Shown: piece after piece, positions 34,312 through 42,912 of the stretch | Numbering within the stretch: the first letter of the stretch is position 1 | Layout: the number at the start of each line of letters is the position of its first letter | Assembly: GCF_001905885.1 (NCBI RefSeq) | Contig: NZ_LIYH01000002.1 | Location: forward strand, 983,591-1,047,590 | Length of the DNA stretch: 64,000 bases | Reading direction: 5' to 3' | DNA from: Streptomyces sp. CB03234 | Lineage (GTDB): Bacteria > Actinomycetota > Actinomycetes > Streptomycetales > Streptomycetaceae | Position numbers and translations under genes: made by a program | The notes under the pieces: generated by a model | Told to the model about the DNA's origin: nothing | Seen by the model: only the letters and a program-made list of their open reading frames with translations | Databases searched by the model: none

Positions 34312-34877
34312 CAGGGGGCCGATACGGCTGTGACTGGAGGGGCCGCCCCTTCCCGGACCTTCCCGGGTACAGGAGCAGCGGGGCGTGCCCCGGCCGCACC
34401 CGAGTCGCCGGGAGGCCGTGGCCCCGCGCCCGAGTCGAAGACCGGACCGCGCCGGGAGCTTCACCGTCCCGGGGCCCGACGCCCCCGCCATGCCCCCGGC
34501 CGGACAGGGCAACACCCGGGCCCAGCCCCGCACCCACCCCAGCCACCTGCCTGAACCCCAGCCCCTCACCCGGCCGCAGTCGCCGAACCCAGCCCAGAAG
34601 CCCCATCGCACTGCCGCGCACCCACCACCCACCGGAGCGAGGTCTTGTGCCGCAACCCGAAGACGGGCCGCAGCCGCTTAGCCGAGCCGTCACCGCCCCA
34701 TTCCTCTGCCGCGCCTGCCCGGCTGGGCCGCCTCGGCAACGAGCCCGACTCTTGCGGCTGGTCCCCCGGGATGCCTGCTCCCCGGGGCCGCCCTCCGAGA
34801 GAAAACGCGCGGGCGGAGGTGGCCTGTCAAGGGTGGGCGAAGCCCATCGGCGAAGCCGACGCGAAGCGCCCTTGACA

Positions 34878-35051
34878 GGGCGCCGGAGCCCGCGACTCTC
34901 GGAGGGGAGGGCGGCCCGGAACGGTGACCAGTACCGCACGGCCCACCCCCGGGGCGCGGGTTGCGGGCGCCGGAGCCCGCGACTCTCGGGAGGGAGGGCG
35001 GCCCGGAACGGTGACCGGCACCGCACGGCCCGCCCCCGGGGCGTGGCTTGG
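34878..35051. repeat. 87-bp tandem duplication
   Basis: Copies at 34878-34964 and 34965-35051, both starting GGGCGCCGGAGCCCGCGACT and containing GGAACGGTGACC; a few substitutions separate them. It ends about 100 bp before the MerR gene. No gene is evident here. Confidence 0.85.
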
Positions 35052-35117
35052 GCCGCCTGGACGGGACGCCCCGCCCCGGGCGTCCCATCAGGCCGGCGGC
35101 CGCGCTCCGTTCTTGCC

Positions 35118-35133
35118 TTGACGTCCGCGTCAA
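35118..35133 (+). promoter_or_regulatory. MerR-type dyad before the MerR-thioredoxin pair
   Basis: TTGACG (35118-35123), TCCG, CGTCAA (35128-35133), followed by CCTCTACCG, 17 nt before the MerR ATG. A dyad of this kind in the promoter spacer is where MerR proteins bind and untwist DNA. The -35 and -10 elements themselves are not clear. Confidence 0.6.
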
Positions 35134-35150
35134 CCTCTACCGTCGGCGGC

Positions 35151-35540
35151 ATGCGAATCGGCGAGCTGGCGAAGCGCGCGGGTACGTCCACGAGGACGCT
35201 GCGCTACTACGAGTCCCGGGGCCTGCTGCGGGCCCGGCGTGCGGAGAACGGCTACCGCACGTACGACGAGGACGACCTGCGGCTGCTCCAGCAGATCCGG
35301 ACCCTTCAGGACTTCGGGTTCGAGCTGGAGGAGACCCGCCCGTTCGTGGAGTGCCTGCGTGCCGGGCATCCGGCCGGGGACTCCTGCCCGGCCTCGCTGG
35401 ACGTGTACCGGCGCAAGCTCGCCGAGCTGGACGGTCTGATCGACCAGCTCCAGTCGGTACGCGCGGAGGTCGCCGCCCGGCTCGCGCTGGCGACGGAGAC
35501 GCCCGAACCCCGCTGCGAATTCGAGAGGACGACCAAATGA
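35151..35540 (+). CDS. MerR-family regulator
   Basis: 129 residues. It starts with the MerR wing-helix MRIGELAKRAGTSTRTLRYYESRGLLRARRAENGYRTYDEDDL, followed by LQQIRTLQDFGFELEETRPFVECLRAG and a dimerisation coiled coil (YRRKLAELDGLIDQLQSVRAEVAARL). Cysteines at about residues 69 and 82 and near the C-terminus (PRCEFE) could sense redox state. Its stop overlaps the thioredoxin start (ATGA), and a MerR-type dyad lies just upstream, so it probably autoregulates this pair, perhaps in response to thiol stress. Confidence 0.93.
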   Translation: MRIGELAKRAGTSTRTLRYYESRGLLRARRAENGYRTYDEDDLRLLQQIRTLQDFGFELEETRPFVECLRAGHPAGDSCPASLDVYRRKLAELDGLIDQLQSVRAEVAARLALATETPEPRCEFERTTK

Positions 35541-35884
35541 TCCACACCGACGGAGTGGCGGAGGTGACGGACGCGGACTTCGCCACGGAGGTCCTGTCCG
35601 CCGACCGCCCGGTCCTGGTCAAGTTCACCGCCGACTGGTGCGGCCCCTGCCGCCAACTGGGTCCGGTGCTGGGCGCGGTCGCCGCCGAGGAGGTGGACCG
35701 GCTGAAGGTGGTCCAGCTCGACGTCGACCGGAACCCGGAGACCACGGCCCGGTACGCGGTGCTGTCGACGCCCACGCTGATGGTGTTCCGCGCCGGCGAA
35801 CCGGTGAGGTCGATGGTCGGCGCCCGTCCCAGGCGTCGCCTGCTCCAGGAGCTGGACGACGTACTGCCGCCGGCTCACGCCTGA
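35537..35884 (+). CDS. Thioredoxin
   Basis: 115 residues with a classical thioredoxin fold: VLVKFTADWCGPCRQLGPVL holds the WCGPC active site, DVDRNPETTARYAVLSTPTLMVF the cis-Pro loop, and the last helix is RRLLQELDDVL. It is a cytoplasmic dithiol-disulfide reductant. It is translationally coupled to the MerR gene. The 3' end lies in a 19-bp tandem duplication. Confidence 0.95.
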   Translation: MIHTDGVAEVTDADFATEVLSADRPVLVKFTADWCGPCRQLGPVLGAVAAEEVDRLKVVQLDVDRNPETTARYAVLSTPTLMVFRAGEPVRSMVGARPRRRLLQELDDVLPPAHA

Positions 35885-35908
35885 TCCGCCGGCTCACGCC
35901 TGATCCGC
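35871..35908. repeat. 19-bp direct duplication over two convergent stop codons
   Basis: CGGCTCACGCCTGATCCGC at 35871-35889 is repeated exactly at 35890-35908. One copy carries the thioredoxin stop (35882-35884), the other the HxlR stop on the opposite strand (35894-35896). Confidence 0.9.
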
Positions 35909-36559
35909 CGGGACGCGCCACGCGAACCAGCCGGGGAACCCGGCGACGAGACCGGGTTCCCCGTCGAGCCGGACCAGGCCCGCCCGGCAGGCGGTGGCGA
36001 GTGTCGTGGTCCCGGCCACCACCCGGTGCAGTTCGGCGAGATCGGCGGTCACCCACAGGTCGGTGTCGTGTCCGGGGTGGCGGCGGCACACGCTGACGTC
36101 CCCGGGGGCGAGGACCAGCCACACGGGGCCCTCCGCCGCGCCCAGGAACGCGAACTCCACCACCACGCGCCGGCCGGGCAGGGCGTCGGCCCGGACGAAC
36201 TGCCGCAGGCGCCACAGCAGCCACCCGCCGTCGAGCTGTTCGCGCACCGGGTCGCCGAAGCACCAGCGCCGCGCCCAGTCGCCGAGCTGCCACACCAGCG
36301 GCTCCAGGTCGGCACCGGCGTCCGTCAGCCGGTACACGGGCCGCCCGTCGTCGTCGGGCACCCGGGCGAGCAGCCCCCAGGCCTGCATCCGGCGCAGGCG
36401 CGCCGACAGCAGGGTGCGGCTGATGCCGGGCAGCCCCCGGTGGATGTCGTTGAACCGGCAGGAGCCCAGCAGCAGTTCGCGCAGCACGAGCAGGGTCCAC
36501 CGGTCGCCCACGGCTTCGACCCCGGCCGTCACCGGGCAGTACTCGACTCCTCGTGGCAC
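35894..36559 (-). CDS. HxlR-family regulator with C-terminal extension
   Basis: 221 residues from the GTG at 36559 with GAGGGGGAAC ahead. The HxlR winged helix has the conserved N-terminal Cys and Trp (VEYCPVTAGVEAVGDRWTLLVLRELLLG), then RFNDIHRGLPGISRTLLSARLRRMQAWGLL and the DDDGRPVYRLTDAGADL wing. About 110 extra residues follow, making it longer than minimal HxlR proteins. It is divergent from a methyltransferase-DoxX pair, its likely target. The Cys may be a thiol or quinone/aldehyde sensor, as in known HxlR proteins. Confidence 0.9.
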   Translation of the reverse strand: MPRGVEYCPVTAGVEAVGDRWTLLVLRELLLGSCRFNDIHRGLPGISRTLLSARLRRMQAWGLLARVPDDDGRPVYRLTDAGADLEPLVWQLGDWARRWCFGDPVREQLDGGWLLWRLRQFVRADALPGRRVVVEFAFLGAAEGPVWLVLAPGDVSVCRRHPGHDTDLWVTADLAELHRVVAGTTTLATACRAGLVRLDGEPGLVAGFPGWFAWRVPADQA

Positions 36560-36648
36560 CCGTTCCCCCTCCGGTCCATTTCTTGTACCGCCGACGGCCG
36601 GTCGGAGCGTACGACAGTTGGCGTGGCACCCGACGAGAGGGCAGGACC

Positions 36649-37479
36649 GTGACCAACACACCTGTAGCAGCGTCCACGTGGGCGGCCGGCGACTATCCGG
36701 CGATGGCCGGGCTGCTGGCTCCGGCCGCCGAGCGCGCGGTCGCCGCGGCGGGACCGGTACCGGGGACGACGTTGCTGGACGTCGGCTGCGGGACCGGGAA
36801 CGCCGCCATGGCGGCGGCGCGCCTGGGCGCGGTCGTCACCGGTGCGGACCCCACACCGGAACTCCTCGCGGTCGCCGCCGGACGCGCCCGTGAGGAGGGG
36901 CTGGGCGTGACGTGGCAGCAGGCGCCCGCCGAGCGGCTGAGCGGTGTGTACGACCGTGTGGTGACGGTGTTCGGGGCCATGTACGCGCCCGACGCCCGTC
37001 TGGCCGCGGCCTCCATGGCGCGGTGCTGCGCGCCGGGAGGCCTGGTCGTGTCGGCGGCCTGGACGCCCGACGGCTTCATGGCCGCGGCGAACCGGGCCAT
37101 GGGCCGGTACCTTCCGCCGCCCCCGCCGGGCGCGGCGCCTCCGACCCGCTGGGGCGACGAGGCCTTCGTGTACGAGCAGTTCGCGGCGGCCGGTCCGGCC
37201 GAGGTGACGGCGACGGTGGAGCACGTACGTCTGGAATTCGCCTCGCCCGTGGAGGCGGCGGCCTTCTGGGTACGGGCCGCGGGCCATGTGCGGGTGGAGC
37301 GGCGGCGGCTGGAGGCGAGCGGCGCGTGGGAGGCGCTGCACGACGACGTGGCGGCGGTCTTCGCCGAGTGGAACCGGGCGCCGGGGCCGGCCGTACGGGT
37401 GGAGTCGGCGTATCTGCTGGCGGTGGTCCGCGGCGGGGCCGCTGTCACATCTCCCGGCCGCCGCGTGTCAGAGCGGTGA
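36649..37479 (+). CDS. SAM-dependent methyltransferase (class I)
   Basis: 276 residues. Motif I is LLDVGCGTGNAAMAAARLGAVVTGADPTPELL, followed by VYDRVVTVFGAMYAPDARLAAASMARCCAPGGLVVSAAWTP, the usual Methyltransf_11/25 pattern. The substrate is unknown. The GTG at 36649 is preceded by GAGAGGGCAGGA. Its stop overlaps the DoxX-like gene (GTGA), and it is divergent from the HxlR regulator. Confidence 0.88.
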   Translation: MTNTPVAASTWAAGDYPAMAGLLAPAAERAVAAAGPVPGTTLLDVGCGTGNAAMAAARLGAVVTGADPTPELLAVAAGRAREEGLGVTWQQAPAERLSGVYDRVVTVFGAMYAPDARLAAASMARCCAPGGLVVSAAWTPDGFMAAANRAMGRYLPPPPPGAAPPTRWGDEAFVYEQFAAAGPAEVTATVEHVRLEFASPVEAAAFWVRAAGHVRVERRRLEASGAWEALHDDVAAVFAEWNRAPGPAVRVESAYLLAVVRGGAAVTSPGRRVSER

Positions 37480-37853
37480 CCGACCCACTCACGATCCGAC
37501 GGGAGCAACTCCTGGTGTTCACCAGCCACGTTGTCGTCACCCTCCTCGCCGCCGCCATGGCGGGTTTCTCCGCCGGCGCCGTCTTCTTCCACGCCGCGTG
37601 GGTCGTGCGGCCCCTGGCCGACTACGGTGTGCCCCGGTCGTGGTGGCCCTGGCTGGGCGCGGCCAAGGCCGCGGGTGCGGTGGGCCTGCTGGTGGGCCTG
37701 TTTGTGCCGGCGGTCGGTGTGGCGGCCGGGATCGGGCTGGTGCTGTACTTCACCGGGGCCGTCGTCACCGTGGTCCGGGCGCGGTCGTACGGCCACATCC
37801 CGTTCCCCCTGGTGTACATGGCGCCGGTGGCCGGTGCCCTGGCACTGGGCTGA
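37476..37853 (+). CDS. DoxX-like small membrane protein
   Basis: 125 residues and four hydrophobic segments (VFTSHVVVTLLAAAMAGFSAGAVFF; WWPWLGAAKAAGAVGLLVGLFVP; VAAGIGLVLYFTGAVVTVV; FPLVYMAPVAGALALG), the DoxX/DoxX-like layout with WPWLGAAKAAGA matching the family core. It is coupled to the methyltransferase by a GTGA overlap. Roles of such proteins in membrane redox or detoxification are only loosely known. Confidence 0.82.
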   Translation: MTDPLTIRREQLLVFTSHVVVTLLAAAMAGFSAGAVFFHAAWVVRPLADYGVPRSWWPWLGAAKAAGAVGLLVGLFVPAVGVAAGIGLVLYFTGAVVTVVRARSYGHIPFPLVYMAPVAGALALG

Positions 37854-37889
37854 CGAGGCCGATGGCGCGTACGAACGCATACAAAAATG

Positions 37890-37913
37890 CCCCGGTCGAA
37901 TTGACGGCCGGGG
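37890..37913. terminator. Hairpin between the DoxX operon and helR
   Basis: CCCCGG (37890-37895) with CCGGGG (37908-37913), extended by inner pairs with a bulge, flanked by ACAAAAA on one side and TGTTTC on the other. TTGACG (37901-37906) inside it and TATATT (37926-37931), 19 bp apart, could be the promoter of the next gene. Confidence 0.55.
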
Positions 37914-38005
37914 TGTTTCGTCGCGTATATTTGATGGTTCGTGTGCGGGTGAAGAAAAAGCACACGGAAGTTCAATAAACGCACTGTATCGCGTCAGGAG
38001 TCGGA

Positions 38006-40228
38006 TTGTCAACCGAGGAATATCGGAAAGAGCAGCAATTCATCAATGAGCTCTACGCGCGACTCGACCACCTGCGGGACCAGGCCGAAACCGTCGTCCA
38101 GGCCGCCCTCAAGGACGTAGGCACCGGGTTCCAGGCGCGGTTGGAGCGTGATGTGCTGGTCGCCGAGCAGTCCGGGCTGCTGGCCGCGTTCGACGCGGGG
38201 GAGAACGGGCTGTGTTTCGGGCGGCTGGAATTCCGGGACGGGCGGGACCACCACATCGGGCGCATCGGAATCCGCGAGGACGACGAGGAACGCACCCCGC
38301 TCGTCATCGACTGGCGCGCCGACGTCGCCCGGCCGTTCTACCTCGCCACCGGGTACGAGCCCATGGGGCTCAGGCGCCGGCGCCACATCACCACCGAGGG
38401 GCGCGAGGTCACCGCCCTGCACGACGAGATCCTGGACCTCACCGACACCACCCGCACCGGGCACGAGAGCCCCGACGCCGACGAGGTCCTGCTCGCCGCG
38501 CTCGACGCCGCCCGCACGGGCCGTATGCACGACATCGTGCAGACCATCCAGGCCGAGCAGGACCGCATCATCCGCGCCCCGCACAAGGGCGTCCTGGTGG
38601 TCGAGGGCGGGCCCGGCACCGGCAAGACCGCCGTCGCGCTGCACCGCGCCGCGTACCTGCTCTACGCGTACCGCGAGCAGCTCGCCCGCCGGGCGGTGCT
38701 CATCGTCGGGCCCAACCCGGCGTTCCTCGGCTACATCGGCGAAGTCCTGCCCTCGCTGGGCGAGACGGGCGTGCTGCTGGCCACCCTGGGCGAGCTGTTC
38801 CCCGGCGTCCGCGCCACCGGCGCCGACACCCCGGAGGCCGCCGAGATCAAGGGCCGCGCGGGCATGGCCGACGTCCTCGCCCGGGTGCTGCGCGACCGGC
38901 AGACCGTGCCGCCCACCGGCGCGCCCCTGGAGATCGACCACGACGACTACGGCACGCTCCTGCTGGACCGGAACATGGCCGAGGACGCCCGCTGGGACGC
39001 CCGCTCCACCGGCCTGCCGCACAACCTGGCCCGCCCGCGGTTCGCGTTCCGGATCATCGACACGCTCACCGACCAGCTCGCCGAACGCCTCGGCGCCGAC
39101 CCCTTCGGGGGCCCCAACCTCCTCGACCCGTCCGACATCACCCAGATGCGCAAGGAGATCGCCGCGAGCCCCCGGGTCCACGCGGCGATCGAGGAGCTGT
39201 GGCCCACGCTCACCCCGCAGCGGCTGGTCGCCGACTTCCTCGCCGACCCGGAGGGCTATCTGCCGGACGGCGAGGCGGAGTTCGTACGCCGGGACGGAGG
39301 GCCGTGGACCGAGGCCGACGTACCGCTGCTGGACGAGGCCGCCGAGCTGCTCGGCGAGGACGACTCGGCCGCCCGCGCCGCCGCCGAGCGCGAGCGCAGC
39401 GCCCGTATCGCCTACGCGCAGGGCGTGCTGGACGTCAGCTACGCGTCGCGGACGTACGAGTTCGAGGACGAGGAGTCGGAGGTGCTGGGCGCCCACGACA
39501 TCATCGACGCCGAGCGGTTCGCCGAGCGGCACGAGGAGGCCGACCACCGCAGCGCCGCCGAGCGCGCCGCCGCCGACCGGACGTGGGCGTTCGGGCACGT
39601 CATCGTCGACGAGGCGCAGGAGCTGTCCGCGATGGCGTGGCGGCTGCTGATGCGGCGCATCCCGACCCGTTCGATGACGCTCGTCGGCGACCCGGCCCAG
39701 ACCGGTGACGCGGCGGGCTGCGGCTCCTGGCAGGACATCCTCGGCCCGTACGTCGGTGACCGATTCGAGCACGTACGCCTCGGCGTCAACTACCGCACGC
39801 CCGCCGAGATCATGGAGGTCGCGGCAGCGGTGCGCCGCGCCGAGGACCCGGACTTCGCCCCGCCCCGCTCGGTGCGCTCCACGGGCGTGCCGCCCTGGGA
39901 GAGGACCACGGGCGACCTGGCGGGCGAGGTCGCCGAGGCGGTACGCCGGGAACGGCCGGCCGAGGGGCGGCTCGCTGTGATCGCCCCGGCCCTCCACCAC
40001 CGGGCGATCAGCGATCGGCTGCCCGGTGCCGCGCACGGGCCGGACCCCGACCTCACCCGGCCGGTCGTGCTGCTGGAGCCGCGGCAGGCGAAGGGCCTGG
40101 AGTTCGACACGGTGATCGTCGCCGACCCGGACGGCATCCGCTCCGGCGGGCCGCACGGCGTCAACGACCTGTACGTGGCGCTGACCCGGGCCACCCAGCG
40201 GCTGGGGGTCGTCCGCGTCAGCGGCTGA
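38006..40228 (+). CDS. helR: HelD/HelR-type RNA polymerase recycling ATPase
   Basis: 740 residues, superfamily 1 helicase-like. An N-terminal coiled coil (EQQFINELYARLDHLRDQAETVV) is the part that enters the polymerase secondary channel in HelD proteins. Walker A GGPGTGKTAVAL lies near 199-210, Walker B HVIVDEAQELS near 532, motif III LVGDPAQTGDAAGC, motif V EPRQAKGLEFDTVIV and motif VI LYVALTRATQRLGV. HelD/HelR proteins pull stalled or rifampicin-blocked RNA polymerase off DNA, and streptomycete HelR gives rifamycin tolerance. TTG 38006 was chosen because CAGGAG lies 5 nt ahead. I saw no copy of the published rifamycin-associated palindrome upstream. Confidence 0.88.
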   Translation: MSTEEYRKEQQFINELYARLDHLRDQAETVVQAALKDVGTGFQARLERDVLVAEQSGLLAAFDAGENGLCFGRLEFRDGRDHHIGRIGIREDDEERTPLVIDWRADVARPFYLATGYEPMGLRRRRHITTEGREVTALHDEILDLTDTTRTGHESPDADEVLLAALDAARTGRMHDIVQTIQAEQDRIIRAPHKGVLVVEGGPGTGKTAVALHRAAYLLYAYREQLARRAVLIVGPNPAFLGYIGEVLPSLGETGVLLATLGELFPGVRATGADTPEAAEIKGRAGMADVLARVLRDRQTVPPTGAPLEIDHDDYGTLLLDRNMAEDARWDARSTGLPHNLARPRFAFRIIDTLTDQLAERLGADPFGGPNLLDPSDITQMRKEIAASPRVHAAIEELWPTLTPQRLVADFLADPEGYLPDGEAEFVRRDGGPWTEADVPLLDEAAELLGEDDSAARAAAERERSARIAYAQGVLDVSYASRTYEFEDEESEVLGAHDIIDAERFAERHEEADHRSAAERAAADRTWAFGHVIVDEAQELSAMAWRLLMRRIPTRSMTLVGDPAQTGDAAGCGSWQDILGPYVGDRFEHVRLGVNYRTPAEIMEVAAAVRRAEDPDFAPPRSVRSTGVPPWERTTGDLAGEVAEAVRRERPAEGRLAVIAPALHHRAISDRLPGAAHGPDPDLTRPVVLLEPRQAKGLEFDTVIVADPDGIRSGGPHGVNDLYVALTRATQRLGVVRVSG

Positions 40229-40523
40229 GGTGCAGCCGGGCCAGCTCTTCGGGGGTGGGCGCGGGCGAGCCCGAGCTGCGCCGGATGCGCTCCCGCAGCG
40301 CGGCCATGTCCCGCTGCCCGGTCGCCTCGACGAGGACCGGGCCCCGCCAGCCCCCGGGCGCGGTGAGGGCGACCCGTTCGCCGTCGAGCGTGAAGGCCTC
40401 GTACGTCCCGTCAGCCACGTCCACCGCTTCGAACTCCACGGCCGCGGCTTCGAAGGAAGGCACGACGTACACCCAGTCGTCACGGTCGAACACCAGCAGG
40501 GTCTGTGCGGGGAGGTCGTTCAT
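40218..40523 (-). CDS. Small hypothetical protein
   Basis: 101 residues from the ATG at 40523; an in-frame ATG at 40532 would add three. Acidic-aromatic start MNDLPAQTLLVFDRDDWVYVVPSFEAAAVEFEAVD and a charged C-terminus (RDMAALRERIRRSSGS). No family is recognised. It overlaps the 3' end of helR by 11 nt and is followed 50 nt upstream on the plus coordinate by the glgB stop region. Confidence 0.7.
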   Translation of the reverse strand: MNDLPAQTLLVFDRDDWVYVVPSFEAAAVEFEAVDVADGTYEAFTLDGERVALTAPGGWRGPVLVEATGQRDMAALRERIRRSSGSPAPTPEELARLHLSR

Positions 40524-40582
40524 GGCCGACATCGTCGCCGTACGACCGGCCTCCCCGCATCCGGATTACGCCCGCATCCGGA

Positions 40583-42883
40583 TCACGCGGGCTTCAGCCA
40601 CACCGTCGCGAGCGGCGGCAGTGTCAGCTGCACATGCCCGCCCTCCGGCTTCACCGGATCCGTGTTGCGTACGTCGCTGCCGCCGTACGCCGCCGCGTCG
40701 GTGTTGAGGACCTCCGCCCACGCCGAGATCCGGTCCGGCACCCACAGCCGGTACTCGTGCCGCACCACCGGCGAGAAGTTGCTCACCGACAGCAGGGGGG
40801 CGCCTTGGGCGTCGTACCGCAGGAAGGCGAACACGTTGTCCTCGGCGGCGTCACCGAGCGACCACTGGAAGCCCTCCGGGACGGTGTCCCGCTCCCACAG
40901 GGCGGGGGTGGCGGCGTACACCGCGTTGAGGTCGCGGACCAGGTCGCGCATGGACCGGTGGTCGCCCGCCGAGTGGTAGTCGTCCTCCGTCAGCCACCAC
41001 TCCGGGCCGTGCGCCTCCGACCACTCCGCACCCTGGGCGAACTCCTGCCCCATGAACAGCAGTTGCTTGCCGGGGTGCGCCCACATGAAGCCCAGGTACG
41101 CGCGCTGGTTGGCGCGCCGCTGCCACCAGTCGCCCGGCATCTTGGTCACCAGGGCCTGCTTGCCGTGCACGACCTCGTCGTGCGAGATGGGCAGGACGTA
41201 GTTCTCGCTGTACGCGTACACCATCGAGAAGGTCATCTCGTTGTGGTGGTACTTGCGGTGCACGGGCTCCTTGGAGACGTACACCAGCGAGTCGTGCATC
41301 CAGCCCATGTTCCACTTCAGGCCGAAGCCGAGGCCGCCGTGGTCGGTGGGGCGGGTGACGCCCTCCCAGGCGGTGGACTCCTCGGCGATGGTGACGACAC
41401 CCGGGCAGCGGCGGTAGACGGTGGCGTTCATCTCCTGGAGGAAGGCGACCGCGTCGAAGTTCTCGCGCCCGCCGTACTCGTTGGGTGCCCAGTCGCCGCC
41501 CTCGCGCGAGTAGTCCAGGTACAGCATGGAGGCGACGGCGTCGACGCGCAGGCCGTCGATGTGAAACTCCTCGCACCAGTAGACGGCGTTGGCGACGAGG
41601 AAGTTACGCACCTCCGTGCGCCCGTAGTCGAATTCGAGGGTGCCCCAGTCGGGGTGCTCGGCGCGCCGCGGGTCGGGGTGCTCGTACAGCGGGGTGCCGT
41701 CGAAGCGGGCCAGCGCCCAGTCGTCCTTGGGGAAGTGGGCGGGCACCCAGTCGACGAGGACGCCGATGCCGGCGCGGTGGCAGGCGTCGACGAAGTACTT
41801 GAAGTCGTCGGGGGTGCCGAGGCGGGCCGTGGGCGCGTAGAAACCGGTGACCTGGTAGCCCCAGGACGGGCTGTAGGGGTGCTCGGCGACCGGCATCAGC
41901 TCGATGTGCGTGAAGCCCAGGTCCTTGGCGTACGCGGGCAGCTGCTCGGCCAGCTCCCGGTAGGTCAGGCCGGGCCGCCAGGACGGCAGGTGCACCTCGT
42001 ACACGGAGAAGGGGGCCTCGTGGACGGGGCGGTCGCCGCGGTGGGCCAGCCAGTCGGCGTCCTGCCACTCGTAGTGGGAGGCGGTGACGATGGACGCGGT
42101 GTCCGGCGGGCACTGGGTGCGGCGGGCCATCGGGTCGGCGCGCAGCGAGCAGTGCCCGTCGGGCCCGGTGACGGCGAACTTGTACAGCGCGCCCTCGCCC
42201 AGGCCGGGGACGAACAGTTCCCACACCCCGGTGCGGCCCAGCGAGCGCAGTGGCAGGCCGGTGCCGGCGTCCCAGTAGTTGAACTCGCCGACGAGCCGCA
42301 CCCCGCGCGCGTTGGGCGCCCACACCGTGAAGCGGGTGCCGGTGACTCCCTGGTGGGTCATGGGGTGGGCGCCGAGCGCCTTCCACAGCTCCTCGTGCCG
42401 GCCCTCGCCGATCAGGTGCAGATCAAGCTCGCCGAGCGAGGGCAGGAAGCGGTAGGGGTCGTCCACCTCGATGATGCCGGAGTCGTACGCGACCTGGAGC
42501 CGGTACGCGGGGACCTCCGGCAGCGGCAGCACGGTCGAGAACAGTCCGTCGCCGTCGTCGTGCAGCTCGGTGCGCGCCCCGTCCACGAGCACGGCCACGC
42601 TCTGCGCGCACGGGCGCAGGGCACGGATCGCGATGCCGCCGTCGACCGGGTGGGCGCCCAGCAGGGCGTGCGGGTCGTGGTGCTCGCCGGCGAGCAGCCG
42701 CCCCCGGTCGGCGGGGTCGAGCGGCGGGGCGCCGGCGGTGGTGGCGCCGCCCGTGCGGGGCCTGGGCGTGGCGCCGGGCGGCGGCGCGGGCAGGGCGGTG
42801 GCGTCCCCGACGGGTGTCTGCTTGGTGGCCGGGGCCTTCTTCGGGGGCGCGGCGGGGTTGCGGGTGGGACGACGGGGGGTCAC
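40583..42883 (-). CDS. glgB: 1,4-alpha-glucan branching enzyme GlgB
   Basis: 766 residues. It introduces alpha-1,6 branches into the alpha-glucan made by GlgE. A basic Pro-rich N-terminus precedes CBM48-like domains (residues about 60-250), then the GH13 barrel with [20 protein letters not shown], the nucleophile in [16 protein letters not shown] (Asp about 448), the acid/base in [11 protein letters not shown] (Glu about 501) and [11 protein letters not shown]. The GTG at 42883 follows GAGGAGG; the TTG at 42901 is inside that site. It is last of the minus-strand order glgE-treS-pep2-glgB, 29 nt after pep2. Confidence 0.96.
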   Translation of the reverse strand: MTPRRPTRNPAAPPKKAPATKQTPVGDATALPAPPPGATPRPRTGGATTAGAPPLDPADRGRLLAGEHHDPHALLGAHPVDGGIAIRALRPCAQSVAVLVDGARTELHDDGDGLFSTVLPLPEVPAYRLQVAYDSGIIEVDDPYRFLPSLGELDLHLIGEGRHEELWKALGAHPMTHQGVTGTRFTVWAPNARGVRLVGEFNYWDAGTGLPLRSLGRTGVWELFVPGLGEGALYKFAVTGPDGHCSLRADPMARRTQCPPDTASIVTASHYEWQDADWLAHRGDRPVHEAPFSVYEVHLPSWRPGLTYRELAEQLPAYAKDLGFTHIELMPVAEHPYSPSWGYQVTGFYAPTARLGTPDDFKYFVDACHRAGIGVLVDWVPAHFPKDDWALARFDGTPLYEHPDPRRAEHPDWGTLEFDYGRTEVRNFLVANAVYWCEEFHIDGLRVDAVASMLYLDYSREGGDWAPNEYGGRENFDAVAFLQEMNATVYRRCPGVVTIAEESTAWEGVTRPTDHGGLGFGLKWNMGWMHDSLVYVSKEPVHRKYHHNEMTFSMVYAYSENYVLPISHDEVVHGKQALVTKMPGDWWQRRANQRAYLGFMWAHPGKQLLFMGQEFAQGAEWSEAHGPEWWLTEDDYHSAGDHRSMRDLVRDLNAVYAATPALWERDTVPEGFQWSLGDAAEDNVFAFLRYDAQGAPLLSVSNFSPVVRHEYRLWVPDRISAWAEVLNTDAAAYGGSDVRNTDPVKPEGGHVQLTLPPLATVWLKPA

Positions 42884-42912
42884 GGGGGAGGGCCTCCTCA
42901 AGGGCGTTCACA

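Larger units (their letters stand above)
33452..34887. repeat. 1.4-kb imperfect inverted repeat in a gene-free region
   Basis: The arms 33452-33840 and 34499-34887 are reverse complements with constant coordinate sum 68339. Check points: 33476-33513 matches 34826-34863 at all 38 positions; 33691-33730 matches 34609-34648 with one difference; 33787-33803 matches 34536-34552 exactly; 33824-33830 matches 34509-34515. Between these the similarity is lower but clear. The central 650 bp also has related hairpins in both halves, offset by about 90 bp. No transposase or credible ORF is present. Confidence 0.9.

Noticed and set aside
33433..34554. 373-codon and other frames in the 33.2-35.1 kb region
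   Set aside because: Pro/Arg/Gly-rich, run through inverted-repeat arms, differ between the two arms and lack ribosome sites; treated as non-coding.
34647..35150. In-frame upstream extension of the MerR gene
   Set aside because: It would pass through the 87-bp duplication and the MerR operator; the family N-terminus MRIGELA starts at 35151.
37854..38005. Rifamycin-associated element upstream of helR
   Set aside because: I looked for the published GGGGC...GCCCC palindrome and did not see it; the only hairpin there is CCCCGG/CCGGGG with a different layout.
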